NCBI GenBank assembly: GCA_018894775.1
Contig: JAHIPG010000059.1
Coordinates: 1 to 11,455, forward strand
DNA length: 11,455 nucleotides
Direction: 5' to 3'
Source of the DNA: Nanobdellota archaeon
Lineage (GTDB): Archaea; Nanobdellota; Nanobdellia; SCGC-AAA011-G17; VGLX01
Position numbers and translations under genes: made by a program. Below are positions 11,287-11,455 of this stretch, in pieces. Below the pieces are notes generated by a model that did not search any database, was not told where the DNA came from, and saw nothing but the letters and a program-made list of their open reading frames with translations. Position 1 is the first letter of the stretch, and each line of letters opens with the position of its first letter.

Positions 11287-11455
11287 TCAATCATGCCACA
11301 CGGCATATTTTAATGGGGTTGGTGCGAAATAGGTGTTTAGTTTAAGAGCTGTTGCTCTTAAGTATGTTCTGAGGTTTTGTTTTACGCCAAGTAGACATAA
11401 GTAGATGTCTTTGTGTTTTGGTTTTCTGCATCTGGTTTTCATGTTTGTTTCTGTT
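11287..11455 (-). CDS. 3' end of a gene cut by the insertion sequence (runs off right edge)
   Basis: An open frame enters from the right edge and reads TETNMKTRCRKPKHKDIYLCLLGVKQNLRTYLRATALKLNTYFAPTPLK, then YAVWHD and a stop at 11287-11289. The last six residues and the stop are encoded by the right inverted repeat, so this is a truncated gene with a new tail. The coding strand is A/C-rich, like the transposase 3' end, suggesting that the interrupted gene was itself mobile DNA. Two cysteines and many basic residues are seen; no family can be named from 55 residues. Joining it to the sequence beyond the left end (minus strand from 10004) gives a plausible original ending, PLKFIKKRKN and a stop, if the element simply inserted here. 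Confidence 0.5.
   Translation of the reverse strand, partial: TETNMKTRCRKPKHKDIYLCLLGVKQNLRTYLRATALKLNTYFAPTPLKYAVWHD
11289..11306 (-). repeat. Right terminal inverted repeat
   Basis: A perfect 18-base inverted copy of the left repeat. On the minus strand it supplies the last codons and the stop of the interrupted gene. Confidence 0.7.

Larger units (their letters stand above)
10005..11306. mobile_element. Insertion sequence with terminal inverted repeats, DDE transposase and an 88-residue divergent gene
   Basis: The 18-base ends are perfect inverted repeats, and the match continues imperfectly inward (AGGTTTT). Inside are a transposase on the plus strand and a small gene on the minus strand, divergently arranged around a shared TATA region. 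The size (about 1.3 kb) and the transposase type fit the IS5 superfamily. I could not find a clear target duplication: the left flank reads TTTATAAA and the right ATTTTAATGG. The plus strand is T/G-rich at the left end and A/C-rich at the right end. The 88-residue gene could be a passenger or part of the element's control. Confidence 0.65.

Noticed and set aside
1..11455. CRISPR array, rRNA or riboswitch
   Set aside because: No regularly spaced direct repeats, no rRNA-like conserved stretches and no recognisable riboswitch core were seen on either strand.

Overview
The window looks like an AT-rich archaeal chromosome segment, most likely from a DPANN-type lineage (Woesearchaeota/Pacearchaeota-like). 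The clues are an archaeal-type FtsZ, an archaeal TrmI tRNA methyltransferase, a long archaeal FKBP isomerase, a tRNA gene with a probable intron, and TATA boxes lying about 25 bases ahead of starts with no leader or a very short one. The exact lineage is an inference. No gene here is decisive for it.

Layout. 1-980 (minus): N-terminus of a Lon-family AAA+ protease running off the left edge, preceded by a protein with an acidic, cysteine-rich tail. 1050-1805 (minus): TrmI. 1948-2743 (minus): two small proteins, one resembling a free-standing subtilisin propeptide. 2836-3860: a decayed mobile-element-like gene end, a broken lipoprotein gene, and its intact paralogue with a calcium-loop motif. 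3894-6470 (minus): a probable three-gene operon of hflK, hflC and a protein with possible ADP-ribosyltransferase-like features. 6616-7710: a small membrane protein, a PPOX-fold flavoprotein and a convergent small basic protein. 7781-7929 (minus): a class II tRNA, probably Leu, with an insert of about 65 bases. 8058-9984 (plus): FKBP-type prolyl isomerase and ftsZ. 10005-11306: an insertion sequence with 18-base terminal inverted repeats, a DDE transposase and a divergent 88-residue gene, apparently inserted into another gene whose end runs off the right edge.

How the parts relate. Several genes serve protein quality control and the envelope: Lon-like protease, HflK/HflC membrane scaffold, FKBP chaperone-isomerase and a predicted lipoprotein. 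FtsZ drives division and TrmI modifies tRNA. The mobile DNA at 2836-3009 and 10005-11455 has its own composition, with coding strands that become A/C-rich towards gene 3' ends, unlike the resident genes.

The most unusual points are the HflK/HflC pair in an archaeon with a possible ART-like third gene, the Lon-like ATPase with a substituted Walker A loop, the tRNA whose anticodon cannot be read with a standard splice, the doubly damaged lipoprotein paralogue, and the strand-composition gradient and palindromic control region of the insertion sequence.
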